Source: Eurosta solidaginis (lineage: Eukaryota; Arthropoda; Insecta; Diptera; Tephritidae). Taken from it: DNA of 64,000 nt. The notes below the pieces were generated by a model that was not told the origin of the DNA, did not search any database, and saw nothing but the letters and a program-made list of their open reading frames with translations. Position 1 is the stretch's first letter. Every line of letters starts with the position of its first letter. This document shows, piece by piece, positions 1-10,617 of the stretch. The position numbers were made by a program, and so were the translations under genes. Location of the stretch: assembly GCF_040869045.1 (NCBI RefSeq), contig NC_090319.1:391793601-391857600 (forward strand), read 5' to 3'.

Positions 1-2031
1 TCTGACTGAGCTGATGGTGTTGCTCAACGTCATTTTGCACAGCCGTATAAGTTTTGCGGGGAAACCAAATTCAGACATAGCGGCATATAGGCAGCTCCTT
101 TTCGTGCTGTCGAAGGCGGCTTTAAAGTCGACGAAGAGGTGATGTGTGTCGATTCTCTTTTCACGGGTTTTTTCCAAGACTTGGCGCATTGTGAAAATCT
201 GGTCGATGGTAGATTTACCAGGTATGAAGCCGCACTGATAAGGTCCAATCAGCCGGTTCACGGTGGGCTTCAATCTTTCGCACAATACACTTGAAAGGAC
301 CTTATATGCGATATTAAGAAGGCTGATTCCACGATAGTTGGTGCATTTTGCAGTATCCCCCTTCTTGTGGACTGGGCAAAGAACACTTAGATTCCAACCG
401 TCGGGCATGCTTTCGTCCGCCCATATTTTGCTAAGAAGCTGCTGCATGCGCCTTACCAACTCCTCGCCGCCGAACTTGAATAGCTCCGCAGGCAATCCAT
501 CAGCGCACACGGCCTTGTTGTTTTTCAATCTGGTTATTGCTATTCTAACTTCGTCATAATCGGGCGGGGGGACATATATTCCATCATCATCGATTGCGGG
601 ATCGGGTTCTTCATCTCTGCGCGGTGAATTGCTGCCTCTATTTAGGAGAGCAGAGAAGTGTTCCCTCCATAATCTAAGCACTCTCTGGACATCAGTTACA
701 AGGTCGCCGTTTTCATTCCTACAGGAGTTTGCCCCGGTCTTAAAACCTTCCGTCTGTCGCCGTATTTTTTGGTAGAATTTTCGGGCGTTATTCCTGGTGG
801 CTAGCAGCTCAAGCTCCTCGCACTCACGCCTTTCTGCTTCTGCTTTTTTCTTCCTGAAAAGGCGTCTCGCTTCCCTTTTCAACTCACGATAGCGTTCACA
901 CACTCCTCTTGTCGCGCTCGCTTTTAACGTAGCCCTGTAGGCAGCGTCTTTTCTTTCGGGTGCAACGCGGCATTCTTCATCATACCAGCTGTTTTTTCGT
1001 GGCCGCCGGTAACCAATTTTTTCCTCGGCGGCAGTATGAAGTGCTTTGGAGATATGCTCCCACTGCTCCTGTATTCCTTCAGGATGAGTTGTGCCCTCAG
1101 AGAGCAGGTGTGAGAGTCGAGTTGCGAAATCATTGGCAGTCTGTTGTGATTGAAGCTTTTCGACGTCTAGCTTTCCTTGTGTTTTTTGTTCCTTGTTTTT
1201 AGCCGCGTTGAGGCGGGTGCGTATTTTGGCTGCAACGAGATAATGGTCCGAATCGATGTTAGGTCCTCGGATCGTTCGCACATCTAAAACACTGGAGGCA
1301 TGCCGTCCGTCTATCACAACGTGATCGATCTGATTGCGAGTATTTCGATCAGGAGACAGCCATGTAGCTTGATGTATCTTTTTATGCATGAACCTCGTGC
1401 TTGATATGACCATGTTTCGAGCACCGGCAAAGTCAATCAGCCTCAGTCCGTTAGGAGAAGTTTCATTGTGTAGGCTGAACTTTCCGACTGTAGGGCCAAA
1501 AACACCTTCTTTGCCCACCCTGGCGTTAAAGTCGCCAAGCACGACTTTTATATCATGACGGGGGCAGCGCTCGTATGTGCGTTCTAATTGTTCATAAAAA
1601 GTGTCTTTCACCTCATCGTCTTTCTCCTCTGTCGGCGCATGGGCGCAGATGAATGATATATTAAAAAATTTTGCTTTTATTCGAATAGCGGCGAGACGCT
1701 CGTCCACAGGCGTGAACGCCAGCACTTGGCGACAAAGTCTCTCTCCCACCACGAATCCGACGCCGAAACTGCGCTTATTCGCATGGCCACTCCAATATAT
1801 GTCACAATTTTTGATCTTCTTTCTTACTTGCTTCGTCCAACGCATTTCTTGGATGGCGGTGATGTCAGATTTTGCTTTGACGAGGACATCAACCAGCCGG
1901 GCATCTGCACCAATCCCATTCGGGGAGCGGACGTTCCAGGTGCATGCCCTCAATTCATTGTCCTTCAAACGTTTGCCATGGTCGTCATCAATAGAGAGTG
2001 TATTTATCCGAGGCTTGTTGTTATATTTCAT
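1..2031 (-). CDS. LINE polyprotein, endonuclease + reverse transcriptase (RTE-like), partial
   Basis: Reading the minus strand gives one uninterrupted frame from an ATG at 2031 to the left edge, 677 codons without a stop. It is easily missed because the stop lies outside the window. The N-terminal half is an APE-type endonuclease: ACTWNVRS near 1950, AIQEMRW near 1850, LGDFNARVGKEG near 1530 and SDHYLVAA near 1240. A basic linker follows, then a reverse transcriptase: NYRGISLLNIAYKVL near 320, YQCGFIPGKSTIDQIF near 220, FVDFKAAFDS near 110. The catalytic YxDD would lie off the edge. The layout resembles RTE-type LINEs, whose fragments are often annotated as craniofacial development protein 2-like. 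LINE identity is firm, the clade less so. An in-frame TAA lies just upstream of the start. Confidence 0.9.
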   Translation of the reverse strand, partial: MKYNNKPRINTLSIDDDHGKRLKDNELRACTWNVRSPNGIGADARLVDVLVKAKSDITAIQEMRWTKQVRKKIKNCDIYWSGHANKRSFGVGFVVGERLCRQVLAFTPVDERLAAIRIKAKFFNISFICAHAPTEEKDDEVKDTFYEQLERTYERCPRHDIKVVLGDFNARVGKEGVFGPTVGKFSLHNETSPNGLRLIDFAGARNMVISSTRFMHKKIHQATWLSPDRNTRNQIDHVVIDGRHASSVLDVRTIRGPNIDSDHYLVAAKIRTRLNAAKNKEQKTQGKLDVEKLQSQQTANDFATRLSHLLSEGTTHPEGIQEQWEHISKALHTAAEEKIGYRRPRKNSWYDEECRVAPERKDAAYRATLKASATRGVCERYRELKREARRLFRKKKAEAERRECEELELLATRNNARKFYQKIRRQTEGFKTGANSCRNENGDLVTDVQRVLRLWREHFSALLNRGSNSPRRDEEPDPAIDDDGIYVPPPDYDEVRIAITRLKNNKAVCADGLPAELFKFGGEELVRRMQQLLSKIWADESMPDGWNLSVLCPVHKKGDTAKCTNYRGISLLNIAYKVLSSVLCERLKPTVNRLIGPYQCGFIPGKSTIDQIFTMRQVLEKTREKRIDTHHLFVDFKAAFDSTKRSCLYAAMSEFGFPAKLIRLCKMTLSNTISSVR

Positions 2032-2431
2032 TGGAGTATGGTTTTACGTGGCGGGTCCCAAGCCCAGCGCACAACCCGCTCAGCGGGGGTGAAAATATTA
2101 CTTGGCACGTTTATATAGCGAGCCGCTTGCTCCAAGACAGACGCCCGCTTGCAGCCGCACCTAGAGGTGTACAGACGCTGCCGATGAAATCTCCCCCGGC
2201 TAGCCCTTAAACCGATTATGTCAGAGTGGCCTAGCCAGGTTGTCGCCTTCTCACATTAGCTCACCGCTAAACGGGTGTTTAGCGGCTACCCAGAGGATAC
2301 TTGGCCGCAAGCGACCGGCAGTAGTGAGCTGCTTGAACCGCATGCAAAAGAATCGCTCTGGCCATTCCCAGGTGAATGGCGGTCAGAAGCTTTCCCCACT
2401 TTCGTGGACTTCTACACACGGCCCCACCCTC
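2032..2431 (-). other. Presumed 5' leader of the left-edge LINE
   Basis: GC-richer than the flanking Gypsy LTR, with stops in all minus frames and no coding signal. It sits directly upstream of the LINE ATG, so it is probably the LINE 5' untranslated region. It ends where the long LTR repeat begins, so the Gypsy element may have landed in or beside this LINE. No target-site duplication was found to prove that. Confidence 0.45.
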
Positions 2432-4252
2432 CAGGCTTGGTTGCAGTGACAAAATTTGGAGTGATAAAATAGTTGTATAAGTGTATTATATTTAAACCTT
2501 TGAAAAAAAAATAATTCTTTTTGTTTAAAAAAAAAAAGGTATATACATACATAAGTAAATGCAGTCAAGAGTCGTGAGAAATCGAGAAATTCCAAGTTCC
2601 TCTTGACTTCCAGTATACAACTAGTTTTGTCGCGGTATAGTCCTAATAGTCTGACTAAAATCACTTTTTTTTGGTGAAAATCGAGAAAAAAAAACCTACA
2701 TATATAATAGAAAAATTTAAGTTAAACAAATTTCGGAATATGGGATGTTCAAAAAAGAAAGGGAAAAACCCGGAAACAATTTTTAACATAAAAAAAATGT
2801 AAAAATTAAATATTTCGAATAAAAGCAAAAATATAAGAATATGTATACTTGACCCTGGAATATAACTTAAAGACACAAGTATATACATACTTAATATGAA
2901 AGAGAGAGAAAAATATAGTGTAGGTGACATAATTTTATTAAATTAAATGTGTGCGAAAGTTATCAATGAACTTCCTTTGAATTTAACAAAGAAAATTATA
3001 ATTTTTTTTGAGGTTCATGGTTCATGAAAATTAAAGTAAAATTAGTATAATAATATAGTTTATTATAATTAAATGTGCAAGTTAGAAAAGGAGAGAGTGA
3101 TATTTTTTTAGTGATTGGAGAGAGAGAGTTTCCAATGTCTTATTGACGTTCCAATAAGAATAAGAAAACAAAAATCTGATTGCAACTCGAAGCAATCGCA
3201 ATATCAAATTCTAATTAGAATATTTACATATGTGCTAAAGTACCATTTTACAGCAAAGCAGAAGAATCGTAGAAGGCCTTCATCGAGTTCCTGCAACATC
3301 AATGCACGTAAGTTTATAATAAAATTGTTATATTTTCATACCATTTGGTTTTTTTGTTTTGCATATGTGCATATAATTTTTTATTTAACTACCGTGTTAA
3401 TGATCATTAAGCATGATCAGTGAATCGTGAGAGAACGAGAGAATCAATGAAATGAGTTGGTATTAGAAATGTCTATAAATTGTTTGAGATTAATATTTAC
3501 TAATACTGAATTCGTAACATACTTCAAAACCGCGGAAATTTTAATCAAATAACTTATGTATATTTGATTTAATATGATTCGTTTCTCTGTGTTAATAATA
3601 TTCCACCTGTTTAAATATCACACACTCTTTAGTAAGTTTGTAAGATTCCTTTTTGCTATAGTTTCGATTCCATGCCGTTCCTATAGGTGTTCGGACTTAA
3701 GCCTAATAGTAAATATTGGTACTTTTTTTTTCTTTAGTACTAAATTTAGTATGAAATCAAACTCTGATCTTTTTCTTTTTAATTGATTAGTCTTTTATTA
3801 AATAAAACATGAATTGTTAAGTTTGTAAGAATGGTCTGAAATTCGTTGTTGTTGTTGCTTTACATTGGGACATCTCATTAACATCTGAGAAGTCATGGTT
3901 GGGTGGGATAAGAGCGGTAAGTAATTGGTAGGAGAACCGCTAGACAAAAGACAAAGTGTTGTGTCGCTTTCTAAAAAGGTTAATCAACGGTCCTATTGAG
4001 TGATGAGGTAAGAAATTCCTTAACCCTTACGTGTGCGTAAATTTTTTCTTGTTAGACCTTGGGTTTGTCGTAACTGGTGGTTTGGTCGGTCGTTTGGTCA
4101 ACGAACCCACATAAGTGGCTGAAGCTCCGGGACAGCTAGACGCACACGGGCAGACGCCGATCATCTTCTTCGTGCCACCAGGTAAACTTGGTACAACTGC
4201 GAAACAATTGTCAACCCAGAGTAAGTATGCTCGTCAAAGGTTCCATAACAGA
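2432..4252 (+). repeat. 5' LTR of RING-Gag Gypsy
   Basis: Matches 10618-12400 along its whole length, with a few small indels (for example 9 extra bases near 3270 and about 20 near 3405-3440). It is unusually long for an insect Gypsy LTR. The repeat does not start TG or end CA at the homology limits. A possible poly(A) signal AATAAA is at 3801-3806. Short reading frames inside it look accidental. Confidence 0.85.
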
Positions 4253-4255
4253 AAA

Positions 4256-4275
4256 TGGCGCCCAACAGTGTGGGG
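4256..4275 (+). promoter_or_regulatory. Primer binding site
   Basis: TGGCGCCCAACAGTGTGGGG starts three to four bases after the LTR homology ends. The TGG start and position fit a minus-strand primer binding site pairing with a tRNA 3' CCA end. The exact tRNA was not determined. Confidence 0.7.
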
Positions 4276-4915
4276 CCCCAGCGTAGAAGAAAGCCAAAAA
4301 TAATTTTTAACTTTAATTAGGGGTTTCACAAACCATTGTCCTATACGAATTTTGTTTCTCCTAATTCATTTTTATTTTTGTAGTACCGGTTTCATAGCCA
4401 TTGGTATTTGGAATTTAGTTTGAAACGATGAGATAAATTCACGTCGTACTAACCATACCAGTAGCTTTGACCACATAATTGCAAATAAAAACTGACGTAT
4501 TTTACGTTATTTCTTTTTTCATCTTGGATCTATTTTGATTTTGGCTATATGCATATTTTAAATACCACTTGAATGTAGAATCTCGTTATTATATGTTTAA
4601 AGGATCAAGATTTAGTTCCATCAAATTTCTGTTGCAAGTTGGAATGCGTGTGTTGCACGTACTGCAACAACAAAAATTCTCACACCACATGAAAGTGAAA
4701 AAGCACACAAATGTCTTTGGCCGTATAACAACAAAACAAACAGCAACAATTGAAGAGTAAGACCATATTTGATTTGAGTTTGCTTTAACAAAATTTTTTT
4801 TTTTGAATTTTTTTTCTGTATTTTGAATAAATACACACGCATATACATTTTTTAATATCTTTACATATATATATACATCTATATACTTTTTGCAATTTTT
4901 TTTAATATACGTACA
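4276..4915 (+). other. Gypsy leader (untranslated)
   Basis: About 640 nt between primer binding site and gag, AT-rich with T-runs near 4795-4860. One 63-codon frame (4569-4760) has no recognisable motif and is treated as chance. Confidence 0.5.
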
Positions 4916-6556
4916 ATGCCGTTACGTCACAGTGATGAGTATGCACCCCCGCCACTAACCCCAAGCCGTTTGTGTACAATTTGCCGCGAAAACTTTACCT
5001 TGACTTCTGATGCTGTGCGTACTGCATGCAACCACAAATTCCATCGGTCTTGTCTTTTGAATTGGCTAAGGAACAATACAACTTGTCCTCAGTGTAGAGC
5101 ACAATGCAATCCCAATAACTTTCGACCAAATCCATACCCTCTTCGTTCACAAGCTAGATCGGTAACTAGTCCCACTGTTCAAGAGCGACAGTCTACCTCA
5201 CAGGCCGCACAACAGCAGCAGCAACCGGCAGAAACTAGTGTTGAAATACAAGCTGAAACACAAGCAGCCGCAGGAAATTCGGGTCTTCAACAATCCCAAC
5301 AGTCACAACAATCACCAGCAAGAACCATGGAACAAAACAACAGAAACAATATATCCGTTACGCCACCGGAAGACACTAGAATCCGAAATATTGTCAGCGC
5401 CGTTATCTCCGCGCGACAAGCTAATTTATTACAAGATTTCGAAACCCGATTTGCTCAGTTAGAGCAGCGGTTGGATCAATCCGTTAATAATATTGTCTCT
5501 AGATTGCAAAACGTAAACTTGCAACCTCCACAAAATAATGATTTACCACCAATGGTTGATTGGACACAAGATCCACCGGATTTTGTTAATGGCCTTAGTC
5601 AACATGGCGGCGCACCTTTAAATATGCATACACAAGGAAATCCTTACAGGCCTTCTAATGTAGGTTTTCCGCGCAGTAGTGACATATCACACGTCACTAA
5701 TTCTGGCAAAATTGCCAACCTTATTTCAAACTGGGACATAAAATTTGATGGCTCCAATCGTCTATCGGTAGAAAATTTTATTTATAGAGCCGAGTCACAG
5801 GTGATCGATACACTCGGAGGAAATTTCACTTTGTTTTGCGAACATGAAAGCGTGTTTACTAAGGAGGCCAAAGATTGGTACTGGCGTTACAGACGCTCAG
5901 TAGATCGTGTTGTTTGGCCTAATTTTTGTCAAGCTCTCCGTACCCATTTTGCCGCACACCGTACTGATACGGATATTAAAGAGGCAATACGTATGCGCAA
6001 GCAAAATATGTCCGAAACCTTTGATGAATACCGCAATGCTATTTTTAAAATCGCAGAAAACTTGAGCATTCCTATCCCAGAGGCAGAACTTGTAGAAATA
6101 CTACAGAGAGGGTTAAGACCTCGCTTGAGGCAACAACTTTTATACGTTTCCATTCCTTCGGTAGCTAAATTGCGCGAGTTATGCATTAAACACGAAAGCT
6201 TACTTCAAGAAATCGCTAGACAGTCGTCTTCAAGTAATACTGCTTTGTCCACCCCTTATCGAAATACGTCTGGTCGTAAGCAAATTAACGAAGTTGACAT
6301 TGTAGACGAAATAGAAGGAGATAGCGTCGAAGACGCTATTGAAGTTGATGAGGTGACACGGCGTAGGAGCAACAATCAGCTGATGTGCTGGAATTGCCGC
6401 AAAGAAGGGCATCGTTACTTCGACTGCTTGGCAGAGCGAACGATATTTTGCTATGGTTGCGGTAGTGTAGGCGTGTACAAACCTACGTGTGTAAAGTGTA
6501 AGTCGGGAAACTTGCAATCGAGCGAGGACTCGAAAACGGTTCCTCGCCAGAAGTAA
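4916..6556 (+). CDS. Gag polyprotein with N-terminal RING-H2 finger
   Basis: 546 codons, intact, with ATG in a good context. Residues 20-60 form a complete RING-H2 finger: C20, C23, C38, H40, H43, C46, C57, C60. Spacing is Cx2C-x14-CxHx2Hx2C-x10-Cx2C, with the Trp50 and Pro58 typical of E2-binding RINGs. A Gln-rich linker (about 85-135) follows, then a retrotransposon Gag capsid region (about 265-430; FDEYRNAIFKIAE, LQRGLRPRLRQ). An acidic segment precedes a zinc knuckle CWNCRKEGHRYFDC (Cx2Cx4Hx4C). A second knuckle-like unit, CYGCGSVGVYKPTC, has Val where His should be. Gag packages element RNA in particles. The RING suggests ubiquitin-ligase activity of Gag, which is inference. Pol follows in the -1 frame. 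Confidence 0.92.
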   Translation: MPLRHSDEYAPPPLTPSRLCTICRENFTLTSDAVRTACNHKFHRSCLLNWLRNNTTCPQCRAQCNPNNFRPNPYPLRSQARSVTSPTVQERQSTSQAAQQQQQPAETSVEIQAETQAAAGNSGLQQSQQSQQSPARTMEQNNRNNISVTPPEDTRIRNIVSAVISARQANLLQDFETRFAQLEQRLDQSVNNIVSRLQNVNLQPPQNNDLPPMVDWTQDPPDFVNGLSQHGGAPLNMHTQGNPYRPSNVGFPRSSDISHVTNSGKIANLISNWDIKFDGSNRLSVENFIYRAESQVIDTLGGNFTLFCEHESVFTKEAKDWYWRYRRSVDRVVWPNFCQALRTHFAAHRTDTDIKEAIRMRKQNMSETFDEYRNAIFKIAENLSIPIPEAELVEILQRGLRPRLRQQLLYVSIPSVAKLRELCIKHESLLQEIARQSSSSNTALSTPYRNTSGRKQINEVDIVDEIEGDSVEDAIEVDEVTRRRSNNQLMCWNCRKEGHRYFDCLAERTIFCYGCGSVGVYKPTCVKCKSGNLQSSEDSKTVPRQK

Positions 6557-6834
6557 CTAAGCCCAATCTTGAAACTAAGAATTTTTATAAACCAGAACTA
6601 AGACATTTAGTACCGTACCAAGATCGTTTGAAATTTTACCAAGAAAAACGAAAAGAAATTTTTAATAATATCGAAAAGGGCACACCACCCAAATCACGTT
6701 CGGCAACACGGGCAAGTAAATTTTGGAGAAAAGTTAAAGCAGGTAGAAAAGGGCTAACCAATTTAATATGTTCTTTGCAAAAGCATTCGTCAGACCTTCG
6801 ACCATATGCCGAAATAAATTTTTATATTTTATAA
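6520..6834 (+). pseudogene. pol N-terminal segment (-1 frame to gag)
   Basis: This frame overlaps the end of gag in the -1 register and is open to 6834 (SSPEVTKPNLETKN, then a basic stretch with RSATRASKFWRKVKAGRKG). It leads towards the protease but ends at a stop caused by a small indel in a T/A-rich run near 6820-6840. After that the reading continues in another frame. A -1 shift is usual for Ty3/Gypsy gag-pol. I could not identify a convincing slippery heptamer. Confidence 0.65.
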
Positions 6835-7475
6835 TTATTAACGAAACTCATCTAGCTTTGTTCGATAGTGGAGCGCAAGTATCTTGTGTAGGCAGCAACT
6901 TGGCTGAAAAGATATGCGCGGATAAAAATATTAAAACCAACCATTGTTCATCGATACGAACTGCTGATGGCAATGACCAATTTGTATTTGGTACCTCTTT
7001 ATTTGACATTACCTATAAAGGCAAAACATCAAAACTACTCTTTTATATTGTCCCTAGCTTGAAGCAAAATCTGATTTTGGGCGTAGATTTCTGGATCGCA
7101 TTCCAAATAGCTCCCCATCTGATAAGCCAAATCGACTGTGTAAGCACCGATAATTACAATACTGATGTTTTAAATAATATGCACACCCTGACAACTGAGC
7201 AACAAAAACGTTTGCAAATCACAAAAGATTTATTTCCGTCATATGTTAAGGAAGGTCTTGGCAAAACCAACCTTATGGCGCACGTAATTGAGTTAGAGCC
7301 AAATGTCCGTCCATTGAAACAACGATATTTTCCTATTTCACCTGCCATAGAAAAGTTAGTTCACAGGGAAATAGATGAAATGCTGAAGTTAGGAATAATT
7401 GAGGAGTCACCCAACAGTCCGTGGTCGAGTCCGGTTGTTTTAGTCCGTAAAGGTGAAAAAGTTCGTCTATGTTGA
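6768..7475 (+). pseudogene. pol: aspartic protease and start of reverse transcriptase
   Basis: The protease active site LFDSGAQVSCVG lies near 6860, followed by the ILGVDFW motif near 7080. The RT N-terminus follows: LKLGIIEESPNSPWSSPVVLV near 7390. The frame ends at a TGA (7473-7475) inside the motif where Gypsy RTs carry CVDYRKLN; reading continues in the same frame, so this is a simple nonsense change. The first 20 or so residues overlap the preceding segment in another frame and are not native. Confidence 0.85.
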
Positions 7476-9128
7476 GATTTACGCAAAGTAAACAGCGTAT
7501 CTATTAAAGACGCTTACCCCTTACCCCACATAGATGGGATACTCAGTCGCTTACCAAAAGCTGAGTTTATATCTTCGCTCGATTTAAGGCGAGCATTATG
7601 GCAAATTCCCTTATCGGAAAAATGCAGAGGTTTGACTTGTTTTACTTTGTATAGATACCGCGTAATGCCTTTTGGCTTATGCAATGCCCCTCAGGCCCTA
7701 TGTAGATTAATGGATCGCGTGACTCCATCGAATTTAAGAGAGAGTGTATTCGTATATCTTGACGATTTACTCATCGTATCAGAAAGTTTTGATGCTCACA
7801 TGAAGACGTTGTCGGAAGTTACATATCATTTAAGAAACGCGGGCTTAACAATCAATATTGAGAAAAGCAAATTTTGTCTGCGAGAAGTGAAGTACTTAGG
7901 GTATATTGTAGGGAATGGTACACTCCGTACTGACCCGGATAAGATATCTGCGGTTACACAATATCCCCAACCAACCACTATCAAACAATTACGCCGATTT
8001 CTTGGCATGGCTGGTTGGTATAGGCAATTTGTACCGAACTTCGCTACAGTTACTGCACCAATGACAAATTTGCTGAAAAAGGCCAAAGTTTTTAAATGGA
8101 CTGAAGATGCCCAAACCGCATTTGAGTTGATTAAAACCTTGTTATCGTCAGCACCAATACTAGCTAATGCTAACTATAGTAAACCTTTTCTTATTCAATG
8201 TGACGCTAGCAAACTAGGTGTAGGAGCAGTTTTGGCTCAAGTTAATGAAAATGGTATAGAAGTTCCCGTCGCGTATTTTTCGCAAAAACTAAATCGGGCA
8301 CAAAGCAATTACAGCGTAACCGAGCTTGAGTGCCTAGCAGCTATTCTTAGCTTGAAAAAATTCCGTGCTTACGTCGAAGGCCAAGATTTCACGATAGTGA
8401 CTGACCATGCCAGTTTGCAATGGCTAATGATGCAAAACGATTTAAGTGGTAGATTAGCACGCTGGTCACTCAAACTACAGGGTTATCGGTTTAAAATTGA
8501 GCACCGACGTGGTTCTCAGAATATCGTTCCCGATGCGTTGTCTAGACAAAACTTTGATGAGCTAGGAGAAATTTCTGTCTGTCCAGCAGTCAATTTAGAT
8601 TCGGAAGCTTTCAACTCAGACGAGTACAATAAATTAAAACAGAAAATTCAAGAAGCTCAGAGAAGTTTACCAGACCTGCAGGTCAAAGCCGATAAAGTTT
8701 ACAAGCGAACAGAATACGCGAATGGAAATGAAGAAAGAGAAGTTTTATGTTGGAAACTGTGGATTCCAAAGGAACTAGTACAGGACACTATCGAAAAGGT
8801 CCATTGTTCTCCAAAAAAATGCCATGGTGGTATGGCAAAAACGTTAGAACGCCTTCGCTTAAATTTCTACTGGCCATCGATGGTAAATGATGTTAAAAGT
8901 TTCATTTCTCGCTGTGATATCTGCCAGCAGAGTAAATCTACAAATATAATTCTTCGCCCACCTATGAAAGCAAACTTAAATTCTGTACGTCCATGCCAAA
9001 GGTTATACGTAGATCTTTTAGGTCCTTATCCGCGCTCTAAGCGGGGTAATATTGGCATTCTTATAGTTCTCGACCATTTGACGAAATTTCCAAAAAATTT
9101 ACTGCCACTCCAATTTGCGACTTTTTAG
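7476..9128 (+). pseudogene. pol: reverse transcriptase, RNase H and integrase N-terminus
   Basis: Continues in frame after the TGA. RT: MPFGLCNAP near 7670 and the catalytic YLDD (FVYLDDLLIVS) near 7755. RNase H: IQCDASKLGVGAVL near 8195 and VTDHASLQWL near 8400. Integrase zinc region: HCSPKKCHGG...CDICQQSK (8800-8940). First integrase Asp: LYVDLLGPYP near 9010. The frame is lost in the A-run near 9083-9095, where several codons expected in the integrase core also seem to be missing, and it stops at 9126-9128. Confidence 0.88.
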
Positions 9129-9809
9129 AAAAACAAATTTTCCCAATTTTTGGTGCACCTGAATGCATTGTATCTGACAACGGCAGTCAGTTCAAGTCCG
9201 TCCAATTTAAAAATTGTTTATCTTCCAGGGGTATTAAACATTCGTTTACAGCCCTATATAGTCCCCAAGCTAACGCGAGCCAGAGGGTCAATCGCTCCGT
9301 TATCGCTGGTATCAGGTCATATCTCCAATCTGATCAAACCAATTGGGACAAAAATCTTCAAATGATAGCTGAAGCACTTCGGTCTTCATTTCACCAAACT
9401 ATTGGCTGCACGCCATACTATGCGATGTTCGGTCAACAGATGTTAAGTCATGCAGATGATTATAGTCTGCTGCGTACGCTCGAGTCTTTGGGAGGGGATG
9501 TTGTAATAGACCGCATAGACAAACTCCGACTCGTGCGTACTGAGTTGGCCAAGAACATACAAAACGCTTTTGAGAAATCAGCTCAACGCTACAACCTCCG
9601 AAGCAGAGTAAAACCATTCAGTGTAGGTGAAAATGTATATCGGCGCAATTTCGTTCTGAGCGACAAAGCGAATAAGTTTAACGCCAAGCTAGCACCCGTT
9701 TTTGTTAAAGCTACAGTTCGCGCCACAAAAGGAAAATCCATGTATCAATTGCATACATGGTAAAATAGGGTGGTACCACGGAAAAGATATTAAGGAATGC
9801 AAGGGTTAA
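9090..9809 (+). pseudogene. pol: integrase core end and C-terminus
   Basis: The frame with ICDFLEKQIFPIFGAPECIV picks up the integrase after the 9083-9095 lesion and is open to 9763. The second catalytic Asp is in SDNGSQFK near 9176. The position of the catalytic Glu reads SQRVNR (near 9280), so the Glu is replaced by Gln. Another one-base shift near 9760 moves the last residues (GWYHGKDIKECKG) to a different frame, ending at TAA 9807-9809. Confidence 0.82.
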
Positions 9810-10617
9810 AATACAAGTTACCGTCAGATAATGTCCTATAAAACAACTAAAAAAGGACAAACCTATATAAATATCTATCTCCATCCCTATTTAATTATCT
9901 CTGTTTCGCATCACGCCACCTTTTTTCACTTGTTTTTCCGTGCCTATAAAAGCGTCGGATTTAGACATAGCGGGGTCTTTTGCTGGATAAAGCATTGTTT
10001 ACTATATAGTTTGGCAGCTTAAGTAGAGGTTATGTTGCGAATAGAGTGGAAGGCAGTGGACTAGGCAGTCGAATGTCATATAATGAAGGAATGGTGTTCG
10101 GAGATTTTTGAAAGTTAAAAAAAAAAATTATAAAAGCTTTAATATAAATAAAACTATTGTTTTAATAACAACAAAAACGCTATATATATTCTGTATACAT
10201 AAATTTGTAAGGATTATCTCACTTTAAAATTTGAATTAAATAATCTAAAGTTTTGTTTTGAAACTGAGTCGAGAACTGTGCGTGTGAATGTGCGAATTTT
10301 CACCGATCAGCTGTTAGTTGCGCTACTTGGTAAAATTTACAATGGGATAAAGTTTGCCTTAAACGTATACTCGCGCGATGATCCTAGTATCGGCGAAAAG
10401 TTAAAAATTGTTCGGATCTAAGTTCCACAAGTAAGGCGGAAAGTTATATATTCGCTAATCCTTCTTAGAGAAAAATAATTCGAGTTTTTCAAAAATCTAA
10501 ACGCGTAACCCGCAAATTAAAGCTATAATATTTAAAAGATCCATCAATGTTCGGATTGGTACTCACAATGACACGGATTGGGGCTATATCATCATCAACT
10601 TCACCATGGAAAACTCG
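9810..10617 (+). other. Gypsy 3' untranslated region
   Basis: About 800 nt between pol and the 3' LTR. No envelope-like frame is visible, only a 63-codon frame (9831-10022) without motifs. It is AT-rich with an A-run near 10120. A clear polypurine tract directly before the LTR is not evident. Confidence 0.5.

Noticed and set aside
1726..2118. Plus-strand frames of 130 and 163 codons near the left edge
   Set aside because: They are antisense shadows of the minus-strand LINE endonuclease, whose motifs are unambiguous.
2432..4252. Small genes in the LTR (frames of 70-102 codons, duplicated at 10.6-11.6 kb)
   Set aside because: Low-complexity translation and frame breaks between the two LTR copies; no conserved protein.
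9831..10022. Envelope gene of the RING-Gag Gypsy
   Set aside because: Only a 63-codon frame with no signal peptide, cleavage site or membrane anchor pattern; the region is too short.
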